From: Cranoglanis bouderius
Lineage: Eukaryota > Chordata > Actinopteri > Siluriformes > Cranoglanididae
Reading direction: 5' to 3'
DNA length: 64,000 nt
Assembly (NCBI GenBank): GCA_023630585.1
Contig: CM042555.1
Location: 11,908,501-11,972,500 of the forward strand
Shown here: positions 37,767-49,203 of the stretch, piece by piece
Layout of the letters: the number at the start of each line of letters is the position of its first letter
Numbering within the stretch: the first letter of the stretch is position 1
Notes under the pieces: model-generated
What the model was told of the DNA's origin: nothing
The model's database searches: none
What the model saw: the letters and a program-made list of their open reading frames with translations, nothing else
Program-made: the position numbers and the translations under genes

Positions 37767-37860
37767 CATCATCATCATCATAGTAACAACAACAACAACA
37801 ATAACAACAACAATAATAATCAGAATTATTATTGTTATTATTGTTGTTGTTGTTGTTGTT
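37336..37860. repeat. (ATT)n tracts flanking a SINE copy
   Basis: An (ATT)n run at 37336-37359 and a compound ATT/ATC/ACA/TTG run at 37725-37860 flank a reverse-oriented SINE (37360-37705). Trinucleotide runs give asparagine-rich pseudo-ORFs here, which are not genes. Confidence 0.8.
37360..37705 (-). repeat. tRNA-derived SINE, copy 3
   Basis: This is the same family as 5271-5599, in reverse orientation. The tail (CCATCCATTTTCTGTACTGC) is at the left, the body phrases GTCTTTGGACTGGGGAGGAA and ACCCCGTCCAGG-type are shared, and the tRNA-like head is degraded at the right. It is set in an (ATT)n tract, so a target duplication cannot be read. Confidence 0.75.
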
Positions 37861-37870
37861 GCGCATGCGC
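37861..37870. promoter_or_regulatory. NRF1-type palindrome upstream of mindy2
   Basis: GCGCATGCGC is the NRF1 consensus palindrome. It sits directly after a (TTG)n run, 577 bases above the mindy2 start codon. Function is inferred from the motif and its place in the intergenic region. Confidence 0.5.
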
Positions 37871-38339
37871 GGTGTTAATCGGGTAGGGCTGCAGATTGGA
37901 GGTTCTGTCCAGTTTGTGCGCTTATGTTCTTTATTAACACTATTAGCTCGTGCGTGGAATCCCTGCGCGCTCATAAACCGTTACACACAATACATTCCAT
38001 TCCGCGCGCACAATCTTATTAACCGTCAGACCGTCAGGAAGAAGTCCACTTGAATATGTTTATAAATTTTTAGAGTACTGTTCACCTATTTCTGTAAGCT
38101 TTCCAAACATTATATGACACTTATACACGATGTTAAACGTAGTAACATCACCATTGTTCTATATAAATATTGTTTATAAAGGTAAACAAGCCGCTAGTTA
38201 AATGAAAACAATGGTGACGTCCGATTGAACCGTTGATAATAGTGCTCTTCCTATCTAGTGCGCATAAACTAGTGTACGAGTGTACAGGAAGGGACCAATG
38301 GTAACACGACCAGAGTGAATTATTAGGAGTCTCCAAACC

Positions 38340-38446
38340 GGTGACGTAAGAGGCAGAGACGTCGTCGTCATGGCGTCGACGGCGCTGCTGAGACCGGAGC
38401 TGTGTTTTTAGTTCAAAAACGGGGCTGCGGTCGACGAGCCGTCGAG
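38340..38446 (+). promoter_or_regulatory. mindy2: mindy2 5' leader with CRE-like site
   Basis: This is a CpG-rich stretch just before the mindy2 start. TGACGTAA (38342-38349) is a CRE-like site; it also contains the in-frame TGA that limits the coding region upstream. The stretch contains a short uORF, listed separately. The transcription start is not known. Confidence 0.5.
38370..38411 (+). promoter_or_regulatory. uORF in mindy2 leader (13 codons)
   Basis: An ATG with G at -3 and G at +4 (strong Kozak context) opens a 13-codon frame (MASTALLRPELCF) that ends at TAG 38409-38411, 35 bases before the main ATG and in a different frame. If the transcript starts upstream of 38370, this uORF would be read before MINDY2. 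Confidence 0.55.
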
Positions 38447-39211
38447 ATGGAGAGAAATGCGAGCCTGCACGGAGACGCCACGGCAGGAGAAACGAGAGGA
38501 AACAGCGCAAACGCTGAGCTGTCGGTCAGCAGTTTGGGTCCGAGTTGCACAACAAGCGCCAATACTACTACTACTAGTACTCCAAATGCTAATGCTAGCG
38601 CTAACGCCGCGTCTCGCGCAGACACAGCGGATGTTTGTGAAATGTTGGAAGCAGGCGGAAAGCTCGTGCAGTCTGGAGAAGAAGCGGGTAACGGGCTGGG
38701 TCACGGTGCGCGTGAGCCTACTGCCGGAAATAATGACGCTCCAAACTCGAAGTTAGTAAACAAGCCGAGCAGAGAGGAGCCCTCTATAGGTACTACAAGT
38801 GTGCGCGCGGATATTATAGATCAGGAGGTCCAGGAGGCGAGCAGTGTGTGTGCTGACAGCAGTGCTGCCAAGGCCAAGTCCGAGTCTAATGAAGGCACCC
38901 TGTCTCAGGGGCTGCCCAGCCTCGACTCCCTCGAGTCCTTCTCTAATCTAAACTCCTCCTGCCCGAGCTCTGAGCCTGTCAGTGAAGGTTTGGAGGATCG
39001 GGAGAAGGGACTGGCAGTGGTCCCTCAGGGCCAACCTGGGGCAGAAGGAGGCAAAGCTCAGAGCTGCAGGGAGCGAGGCGGTGCAGGTCAGTCCATCTAC
39101 CACATCAAGTGGATCAGGTGGAAGGAGGAGAACACGCCTATCATCACTCAGAATGAGAATGGTCCATGCCCTCTGCTGGCTATTATGAACGTGCTGCTGT
39201 TGGCCTGGAAG
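38447..39211 (+). CDS. mindy2: mindy2 coding exon 1
   Basis: This is the first coding exon (255 codons, phase 0) of MINDY2/FAM63B, a cysteine deubiquitinase that trims K48-linked polyubiquitin. Residues 1 to about 215 are low-complexity and probably disordered (Ala/Asn/Thr/Ser-rich), with a conserved SLDSLESFSNL motif near residue 165. From about residue 215 the catalytic domain begins with SIYHIKWIRWKEENTPIITQ, then NENGPCPLLAIMNVLLLAWK. The family's catalytic Cys is C241 and the oxyanion-hole Gln is Q235. The family catalytic His lies beyond the window. The start is the first ATG after an in-frame TGA at 38342 and has G at -3 and +4. The donor is AAG|GTAAAT. SLDSLESFSNL and the long N-terminal extension favour MINDY2 over MINDY1, and the adam10 neighbour supports this. 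Confidence 0.95.
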
Positions 39212-41206
39212 GTAAATAATAATAATAATAATAATTGTTATTATCATCATAGATCTTTTGCATCAGTGCCAAAGGTGCTTGCTGGTCATTTAAAGGCATA
39301 TATAAGGATATTGGTTTGAGAATGTTTGGGCTGGGCTCTCACACCTTGTGAGTGAGTCAGACTGCATGAACAATAGCTTATTGCACAGAATATTGCAACA
39401 TAACCCTTCCCAACTAAACTCACAGCCTCACACACACATCACTACTGTCCTCTACTCTTTGACTGTTTTAGATTGAATGTAAAAAAATTTACAGACAAAT
39501 GTCCATTACCGTTTATCAAATAAATTGTATCCAGCTGAACTTAACATGAGTACAGTGTTTGTGTTTAACACATAAGCTCTTAATATTTGGTTTTGTTCAG
39601 ACAGCCGAAATGAATAACGTAATTCTAATGAACATTGGCATATTTTCGGTGTGAAAGTAAAGTGATTATCGTGTATGGAAAATGATTGCATAGTTCAAGT
39701 TCATTCTTTCTTCAATCAGAAGCCTTCTGTCATCACGGCTTGAAATCTGCAGCACATCTGGAAATGCGTTCAGGCCAGAAAGGTCCTGTTTGTTGGATTT
39801 CCTCTCATCGCAAAATTCTACAGCCTTTCCAAAGCTCATTTAAAGCAGTTTTCCCTGGCATGCTGTCGTCCCGTCCTGCATGTGTTTTGGTTAAGCAGCC
39901 CGTAAATGGTCCCCAGTATACAGCTCCCTTCTGAATTTCAGCCTCAGGCTCATTTGCATCATAAAGATAACGTTTAATTACTGCGTTTGACGGCTACCTG
40001 GCAGGCAGAGGAGGCTCCGTGTGAGTGCTTGTGCTTTAATCTTCAAAATGAGGCTCGCTATCTCTCGGCTCCACGGGTGCTTTTTGAAGACCTACCTGAG
40101 TGGAAATGATTGGCACATCAAGGACGAAATTTAAAGAAATGGTTCAGTGGAAAATGTTCCACTTTCCCCAAACTTTGTCGATTCGAGAACATGCGATTAG
40201 TGGGCAATGTTTGCTTCTTTAATTTTCCACTGGAGCTTTGGGGCTAATGTAGATCATAAATAATGGATGTAATGGAAATCGTTTCCATTAATTCACACAC
40301 AAATCTTCATATGATTGCATTAAATGGCATTGTTAAACTACAGTAGTAATATTAGCAGGAATTAAACTTCAAGTTCAGAGTGCAACTTTATTATCCACAT
40401 AATTTTAAGCTTTCCAGGACGATTCCACTGTTAAACTTTGAAAGGAGGAGCCCAAGGGAGAGGAATAAAAAAAAAAATTCCAGTTTAAAGTCCATGATGG
40501 CTGCCCCCATAATGTTACAGCATTCAGCTGAAGTTGTGCTTGTGTTTAAAAATGACAGTAAATCATATACTGTTTTCTAAACTACGTCAGCAAGTTTGTG
40601 TGGTGTCACTGATGAACTGGATGGTTTGAGGCAGATATTTACATAAAATATTTGGGTGAGATAGTTTTCCATTACTTTGTCGGCTACATTACTCATAATC
40701 ATAGCTCAGGAGTAAATCTAAAGACGCAAACATCAGACACCAAACATGCCTTGTGAAGTGCCTTGAAATGCACAGCTTTATTCAATGGCATAATTTTCAC
40801 TGAAACAGGAAGTCAGGGCGGGACATTTCAAGAGGCTCCTCCCCCTTATTAAATAGCTAATAGTGTTTCGCTTACCTCACAGCCAGGAAACTTACAACTG
40901 TTGGAGGCAGGACACTTCAGATTCTAGAGAGCATTTGATTGGACAGAAAATCTGATGAGAGGCTGCAGTGCAGAACAATGTCCTCAAAATTGTTGATCCG
41001 TATTTGTAGTAGAGAGACTGTACATTTTGAATGCATATATCTTCTAAATGTGAATTTTGGACCACACTAGCTTATAGATAACCTTAAGGCTAACGTATTC
41101 ATAATAAAAGCCACAAAACCTTTGAAACTATTTCGATTTCATGGGGACTTTAAGGCTAACATTGTGTAGATTTGGTTTTAGCATTACTGTTTTTGCTCTT
41201 TTCCAG
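39212..41206 (+). other. mindy2: mindy2 intron 1
   Basis: This intron of 2.0 kb runs between GT at 39212 and AG at 41206. It starts with a short (AAT)n run. About 40740-41150 may hold a degenerate non-autonomous element, whose right end resembles the terminal sequence of the element at 32924-33321. I see no gene in it. Confidence 0.8.
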
Positions 41207-41264
41207 GTCAAGTTGCCGCCAATGATCGAGATCATAACAGCAGAGCAGCTGATGGAGTATCTGG
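41207..41264 (+). CDS. mindy2: mindy2 coding exon 2
   Basis: This exon of 58 bases encodes VKLPPMIEIITAEQLMEYL plus the first base of Gly, continuing directly from WK at the end of exon 1. The acceptor is TTTTCCAG with a clear pyrimidine tract, and the donor is G|GTGAAT. The segment is part of the helical region after the catalytic Cys in the MINDY domain and matches vertebrate MINDY2 almost residue for residue. It is intact. Confidence 0.94.
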
Positions 41265-42184
41265 GTGAATATAAATTGAATTTATTCATTCGGTCACTTT
41301 ATGTCAGCATTATGTCGTTTCTGTATTGTAGACAGTCTTTATAGTGTGACTGCAGAGAGAGGAATGAAGACCAAACATCACTAATAGTTCATGTTATTGA
41401 ATTGGAAGCAATACAGAAATCTGATTAATTGCATAACGGCACGACAGTTTGGTTCATTTGAAACACACATGTTGGCAGGTGATGATGACAAATTGATATG
41501 AGGTACGATACACACATTTCTCTTTTTATTACTAGTGTAATAATATTTGGAAATAAGAATATATCAAGCTGATATTGAGTGTTGGTGCTGAAATCAGCCT
41601 GAATGTTCTGTATTGGATGAGATTAGACACATTCATTTATTCAATCCACTGATGTTTTGCCACAAATGTGTGATATTGATGAGGACTTAATGTCTTAAAG
41701 CCTGCTGCCATCATGCCTGTTAGATATGTCACCTAACTTGCTTGTTTGCTCGCTTACTGTGTTAGTAAGTATCAAAAATGAAAGAATTGGATCAGTGCAC
41801 CCTCTATTTAGAAAGGTTGGGTCCTCAAAGTGAACTGTTTGTTTGTTTGTTTGTTTGTTTGTTTATTTATTAATTATTGAATGAAGCTTTGTGGCACAAT
41901 ACAGAATCTTGCATAGTTCAGATTGTTAAAAGAGAAACACACAGCTCAACTATTTCCAAACACAGACTGTCCTGATCTGAACCTCTGTTAGAGAGGGGAA
42001 TAAGACTGTCACACACACACAGGTTTAGAATTTCTGAATCAGGAAAGTCTTAAAACAGCCTCAAGGCACTTACTGATTGCTAGTTAGTTTAGGGTGGCAA
42101 TTCAAGCCTAAGGCGCTGTGGTTATCAGAATTATAGGATAGTGGACTGCAAATCATCTGTGGACTCTGTTAGGACACATTCTCT

Positions 42185-42531
<347 letters not shown>

Positions 42532-44191
42532 CACAGTATCTCACAAAAGTGAGTACACCCCTCACATTTTTGTAAATATTTTATCACATCTTTTCATGGG
42601 ACAACACTGACAAAATGACACTTTGCTACAATGTAAAGTAGTGAGTGTACAGCTTATATAACAGTGTAAATTTGCTGTCCCCTCAAAATAACTCAACCCA
42701 CAGCCATTAATGTCTAAACCGCTGGCAACAAAAGTGAGTATACCCCTAAGTGAAAATGTCCAAATTGGGCCCAATTAGCCATTTTCCCTCCCCGGTGTCA
42801 TGTGACTCGTTAGTGTTACAAGGTCTGAGGTGTGAATGGGGAGCAGGTGTGTTAAGTTTGGTGTTATCGCTCTCACACTCTCTCATACTGGTCACTGGAA
42901 TTTCAATATGGCACCTCATGGCAAAGAACTCTCTGAGGATCTGAAAAAAAGAATTGTTGCTCTACATAAAGATGGCCTAGGCTGTAAGAAGATTGCCAAC
43001 AACCTGAAACTGAGCTGCAGCATGGTCCAAGACCATACAGCGGTTTAACAGGACAGGTTCCACTCAGAACAGGCCTTGCCATGGTCGACCAAAGAAGTTG
43101 ACTGCACGTGCTCAGCATCATATCCAGAGGTTGGCTTTGCAGAATAGATGTATGAGTGCTGCCAGCATTGCTGCAGAGGTTGAAGGGGTGGGGGGTCAGC
43201 CTGTCAGTGCTCAGACCATATGCCGCACACTGCATCAAATTGGTCTGCATGGCTGTCGTCCCAGAAGGAAGCCTATTCTAAAGATGATGCACAAGAAAGC
43301 CCGCAAACAGTTTGCTGAAGACAAGCAGACTAAGGACATGGATTACTGGAACCATGTCCCGTGGTCTGATGAGACCAAGATAAACTTATTTGGTTCAGAT
43401 GGTGTCAAGCGTGTGTGGTGGCAGCCGGGTGAGGAGTACAAAGACAAGTGTGTCTTGCCTACGGTCAAGCATGGTGGTGGGAGTGTCATGCTCTGGGGCT
43501 GCATGAGTTCTGCCGGCACTGGGGAGCTACAGTTCACTGAGGGAACCATGAATGCCAACATGTACTGTGACACACTGAAGCAGAGCATGATCCCCTCCCT
43601 TCGGAAACTGGATATTCCAACATGATAACAACCCCAAACACACCTCCAAGACAACCACTGCCTTGCTAAAGAAGCTGAGGGTAAAGGTGATGGACTGGCC
43701 AAGCATGTCTCCAGACCTAAACCCTATTGAGCATCTGTGGGGCATCCTCAAACGGAAGGTGGAGGATTGCAAGGTCTCTAACATCCACCAGCTCGGTGAT
43801 GTCATCATGGAGGAGTGGAAGAGGACTCCAGTGGCAACCTGTGAAGCTCTGGTGAACTCCATGCCCAACAGGGTTAAGGCAGTGCTGGAAAATAATGGTG
43901 GCCACACAATGGACACACATTTCCCCACACAAGAGGGAAAATGGCTAATTGGGCCCAATTTGGACATTTTCACTTAGGGGTGTACTCACTTTTGTTGCCA
44001 GCGGTTTAGACATTAATGGCTGTGTGTTGAGTTATTTTGAGGGGACAGCAAATTTACACTGTTATACAAGCTGTACACTCACTACTTTACATTGTAGCAA
44101 AGTGTCATTTCGTCAGTGTTGTCCCATGAAAAGATATGATAAAATATTTACAAAAATGTGGGGGGTGTACTCACTTTTGTGAGATACTGTA
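42532..44191 (+). mobile_element. Long-TIR Tc1-like transposon, copy 1
   Basis: Both ends carry a long inverted repeat (about 240 bases) beginning CAGTATCTCACAAAAGTGAG. The element sits between two large TA-rich microsatellites, consistent with insertion at TA. The transposase is on the plus strand and broken. The family is widespread in teleosts and is known from lampreys too. Opposite orientation to the copy at 51094-52730. Confidence 0.92.
42908..43977 (+). pseudogene. Tc1-like transposase, copy 1, two frameshifts
   Basis: Starts MAPHGKELSEDLKKRIVALH. Compared with copy 2, two bases are lost near 43022-43026 (reading frame ends in VQDHTAV), and two are lost near 43605-43620 before the QHDNNPKH-type segment. 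The DDE residues are Asp in WSDETKINLF, Asp in the third frame at about 43622-43635, and Glu in NPIEHLWGIL. The normal C-terminal end (GGHTKY in copy 2) is changed after GGHT, and the frame runs into the right TIR up to 43977. Confidence 0.88.
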
Positions 44192-44394
<203 letters not shown>

Positions 44395-44699
44395 GAATGT
44401 GGAGCAACACAGTTTTTGACCGGAGTTTATTTATTTATTTCTCTTGATTGTGGAAGAAATTTTCAGTTAAACAGTTGAAACTTGAATGAAGACCCGAGTC
44501 AATTCTTTGCCCGAAAGAACAATGAATGATTATTGCTACCACAAACAATATACTATAAACTAAGCATGAAAGACTTTGGAAGATATTTTGTGTTAAGTGT
44601 TAGTCTCCATACTTCCGGGAAATTAATATTGTGCAATGGCCTTTGACACGTTAGTTCTTGTCATCACTTATGTTATAACAGCTGTAAACAGTTATTCCC

Positions 44700-45060
44700 T
44701 CACAAGGTTCTCTTTTTTCCCATCTTTTAATGTAGTTAAAGTTAATAAGACAAAAAGTCAGCTTGTCATGTTACTGAGAAACCAGAAAGTGCAAAGTCCT
44801 CCTCTGTCCAGGAGACTTCCCCTTGTTGGAAAATGTAAAGGAAGAACTTAAGTCTGACTGGTAGAAAGAGCTGACACTGGAGACTCCTTCCAAACATGCT
44901 AAATAAACGTCTCCTCACAGAAATCATGTAAAGAATTAAACTTTTCAAAAGATCTGTTTGAGTCTGCCATGTAAACCCTGTTAATGAGTTGTTACTATAG
45001 ATATGATAACGTATTAGAAGGAGCACATTAATATAAAACTGTGATTTTTCCTTGCAGCTG
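44700..45060 (+). repeat. Interspersed repeat family Y, copy 3
   Basis: It carries the core at 44871-44890, the GAAACCAGAAAGTGCAAAGT phrase and the TTGTTACTATAGATATGATA phrase. A more degraded relative is at about 46090-46450 (GGCTGGAGACTCCTT, then TTGCCTTGCAGTTGGCAG). Confidence 0.5.
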
Positions 45061-45742
45061 GAATGACCACTATGAGGGCTACTGTTATGGAAAATTAATC
45101 AACACTTCAACATCACTGTGGTATATGCATTTATAAAAACAACCCCGTGAAAACTTATGTCAGTATTGTGCAAAATACAGTATTGTGCAATGGTTTTGCT
45201 CACCTCTGTACTATTCAGAGTTTTGACCACATCTCCATGCATGCACCAGTGGGAGGAAAATATTCACCAATAATGCATAATGTTTTACTTCCACCTTCCC
45301 TACCTATGAGCCAATGAGTTGGCTGAAAGGGAATCTTTAAATTAGCCTTCGCAAACAGACAGCTGGCGAGCGTGTGCAGGAGGCCGGTGTTCTGATGGAC
45401 AGCATCAGGTCTGGGGAATACCCCCCTCATGTGAGGGGAAACTCGATTCATGCCCCGCTGCCCCTCCTAGGCACTGAGCTAGCACTGCACACACACTGTA
45501 ATATGTGATAGGGGGTGTGGGCGTGTCTTATTACAGAGAAATCTTTGGCGTTTTTCTGCACCTGGCGTCGAAGTCTGTAACTCTGGGTTTTCATTATGTT
45601 TAAACTGTTTAGAATGTAATTTAGCATCGCCTTATTGATTTGTCTTGAAGTTACAAAAAAAATATGAAATATAGCAGCTGCTAAGTTATGCGACAGCCGA
45701 GAAGTTTTGAAAGGGGTCCAGATTAGTCATGCTGGGATGGTT

Positions 45743-45746
<4 letters not shown>

Positions 45747-45775
<29 letters not shown>
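45747..45775. repeat. (GA)n microsatellite
   Basis: About 14 GA units. Confidence 0.9.
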
Positions 45776-45781
<6 letters not shown>

Positions 45782-46089
45782 TCATACCCATCACATATCA
45801 CATTGTGCTCATTTTGTCTGGCTGACAAAATACCGAGAAGAAATACTTGCATTCTTCACATAGTTAAACGAGAAACATTATGCTCATGTTGTGATCAGGT
45901 GGCAGTTGTCATGATCATGAGTTCTGCAATGGCAACTTCACTTTGTATTTTCTCCGCAGTGTTGAGTGGAGAGAATGTTTTTTGGTAGCCGTAATGACTC
46001 AATAGTAAACATGTGATTCATGCCTCTGTGGCTGTTTGATTTCCTAGACCAAAATCACTGACTTGGGGTTGAAATGCCATTCCGTGGAG

Positions 46090-46450
46090 GGCTGCTTTCT
46101 TTTCAGTGCACGCATAAAAATTATGCCGTTGTTAGGAAAACAAAGCCCTGTTTAACTAGATGGCAAACTAGAAAGCATGTATGTGATATTTTGCAATATT
46201 CATCACACACAATTATTTTGAACAAATATGAATGTAGAGAAAGCAGTCCCATAATTCCATTTGGAGGCTGGAGACTCCTTAGAGAAAGCTTTACTCTATC
46301 AATTATTATATATTTTTCTTTTTTTTTTTTTTTTTTTAAGTCTGTTGTTTAGGTGGAACATCAGCAATACAAGTCCCTGTGAATAGTTCAAATTTTAACG
46401 TATTAGAACAATATTTAAAGCTGTGATTTGCCTTGCAGTTGGCAGTAATA
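46090..46450 (+). repeat. Interspersed repeat family Y, degraded copy
   Basis: Shares GGAGACTCCTT and the CCTTGCAGTTGG end with copy 3, with a T-rich run at about 46316-46338. Confidence 0.4.
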
Positions 46451-48179
46451 ATTTAATTTCAGTCCACGTCTGCTGGAAATGCAGTAATTAATCTTCTAAC
46501 ATTCTAGAAGTGGACCGTAGCATCTCTCTAAGTGTGTCAGGAACCAGGACCAGACTTGCTATGTGCATGTCATTATCATTCTGTGGCAGAAAGGATGTTT
46601 TTCAGTCATGAAAAATGTTCTCCAGATGAGTATAAAATGTGTGGCTCTTTAAAGTTCCATATCAGAAAACACAAGCTCAAATCATAATGTAATTTGAATA
46701 AAAGTTATTGTTCATGGATGCTTGAAACACAGCCTGTATTTTTACTGATGGAAATAAAAACCCAATCTGGACTACTACTATTTAATAATTTATAGGGCCA
46801 GCTGTATTAATTGAATCATGAGGCTAATAAATCATTTTATTTCAAAATCAACTTTTTATTCGTCTGTTTATGTCGACTAGCATTATAGAGTGACAGAACT
46901 GGCCACTGCACCCATATGATTGGCAGCACTCCTGTGTGCATGAATTTAACAGTAATTTTATTGCTCTGTGCCAGCATGCTTCACACGTCATGCATGACAA
47001 CATTGTCCAGTTTAAGCCGAGAACATGACTGCGCTAACACTTGAAATATTTGCTCTTGCCTATAAAGGAAGGGTTTATTTCGTTTATACATCACTGCTTT
47101 AATGGATTATTATTATTTCTATCAATATTTGGCTTCTGGTTATGCGCACAGCTCACTGTTTCCTGTTTCTTCGTGCCTCACTGACACACACTTTTGGCAT
47201 ATTAATTAGTCATTCAACTTGCTACAGATCTGCTGAAGTTTCTTGGGTGTAACTTTTTTTGAAAAGTGCTAGAGACGAGACGGAGGATTGACGTGTGATC
47301 AATGGGAAGCCTCGTCAGTTCTTATCAAAAGTGTTTCTGAAGCGAGTTTAGTTTGTATCTAGTGTGTAATGAGAAAAGATATGCTTCCATATTACCCAGT
47401 GTTAAAAAAATCACAGAATGTTGAACACTTTAAAGTGTTAAAAAATGTAAAATTTGCTGTTGATTACATGGCCTACGTTATCTTCATTGAGAGCTGAAAG
47501 TAAAATGCTGCAGGCTGACTAAATCGGCCATTATGTCAGCTACAGCTGCTATAAAGCCTCATTTTATATTCACATAATAATACACATTCTACAACATAAT
47601 AATTGTAGTTCTCTGCAAATAAATCCATAATACAGTAATGTGACCATATCACCATGTATGTAACAAACGTCCAGGTTTGCAAGTAAGGAAAGGAACCTTG
47701 CTCGTGCCATGTTCCTTTATAGACATCCATGTGAGGGAGTTTTATTATAGAGATATTTTCTTACAGATGCCCCCTGAGCTATTAAACACCATGAATTCTG
47801 CTTCAGTGATCTTTAAGAACTTGGATCAGTTTTTGCTGCAAGCTATTAAATAAAAGACTTTAAATAGTCTCCAGTTTAAAAAGGCTGTGTGAACACAATC
47901 AGGCATATAAAAAAATGTGGTGAGGATGTGTTCAGTGTCCACGGTGTCCCAAGCATAAGTAAAGTCTACACTGGTATCAGTCTGATAACATGCTCATTTA
48001 TTCGTACTTGTAAAAATTATTTGATATCAGTGTCCGATACCAGGTGATAGAATGTGACATAAGCCTAGTAAACATTGTCACACTAATGAAAAGACGACAC
48101 CAAACAGCGATCTGGTCATATTTCACAGTTAATGATGGTCATCATATGACAGCTACCAACTGGGAAAGGTGAAGGTTAA

Positions 48180-48480
48180 CATGTGCTTCTTTTGAGACAC
48201 GTGAAGCCAACCGCATCCTTTTGAACTGCTGCTCACACTCAGAGGAAAGTGCTCTCTGCCCTCTACCGCATACACAAGCTCACAGATGCCCACAATTGGC
48301 TAGTGTCGTCGTGATTGACAGGTGAGAAGGTATGCCACCCCTCCCACCCGGAGAGCCCGGCCAGTTTTGCTCCCTTGACTTCTGGCCATGGATGGCTGTG
48401 GCATTGTCAGGATTCAAACTCATGATCTACTAACGATAAGGCAAGCAATTTTCTGTTGCACTACTCAGGAGCTTTAAACA
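48180..48480 (-). repeat. SINE-like repeat
   Basis: This is the reverse-oriented counterpart of 8380-8640. It includes GCCCACAATTGGCTAGTGTC and a tRNA-head-like end (GATTCAAACTCATGATCTAC). Boundaries are approximate. Confidence 0.45.
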
Positions 48481-48759
48481 TGATCTTTAACAGAGATTGT
48501 GAGGGCAGCAACGACCAGCATAAACAGAGCTAAATAAAACGTTCCATGACGCCACTGATCCCTTAATAGTAAGTAGGTTACTCATTTCTGTATCAGTATC
48601 AACAGATACCAAGAAACATGAGTTGTTTCTTACTTGTTCTCGTATTCATTCTGGGGGAAAAAAAAAGGTCTTTATGCATGCCTGTGTAGGTACGTCATCA
48701 GTTGGTAGTATTCTATGTATATGATTTAAATAGAATCTTTTGTATTGCACAAGTAAGCA

Positions 48760-49203
48760 TACAGTGGATATATTAAAATTCTACAAACCCCTTTCAAAAT
48801 GGCAGGTTTTGTGAAAAACCTTTTCTCACCTTTAATGTGTGGGGGAGGAGGGGGGGGGGGGGGTCAGGTCTGGGCTCTGGCTAGGCCATTCAAAAACATT
48901 GATCTTCTTTTGGTTAAGCCATTCCTTTGTTGATTTGGATGTGTGCTTTTGGTCATTATCGTGACAAAGGTGAAATTCCTTTTCATCTTCAGCTTACTAG
49001 CAGACATCTGAAGGTTTTGCACTAAAATTGTCTGGTATTTGTAGCTATTCATGATTCCCTCCACCTTGATAAAAGCTGCGGTTCTGACCGAAGAAAAGTG
49101 TGATGCTGCCACCACCATGCTTCAGCGTGGGTATGGTGGTTTTTTTGGCACCAAACATGCCTTTTAACAGGGGTTTTTTTTTAGACTTTTTATGTCCACT
49201 GTA
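48760..49203 (-). mobile_element. Internally deleted Tc1-like element
   Basis: Ends TACAGTGGATAT and its near complement TGTCCACTGTA, with TA at both ends. The minus strand holds a transposase relic (VEGIMNSYKYQTILVQNLQM, then KLKMKRNFTF), which is followed by a frameshifted version of the usual QHDND motif. A poly-G run (48842-48863) lies inside. Confidence 0.75.

Noticed and set aside
37483..37974. ORF with long Asn and Asp runs
   Set aside because: Caused by (ATT)n and (ATC)n repeats next to a SINE.
38402..38446. Extension of the mindy2 coding region upstream of 38447 to a non-ATG start
   Set aside because: No ATG in this frame between the in-frame TGA at 38342 and 38447; the ATG at 38447 has a strong context, and the short extension shows no conservation known to me.
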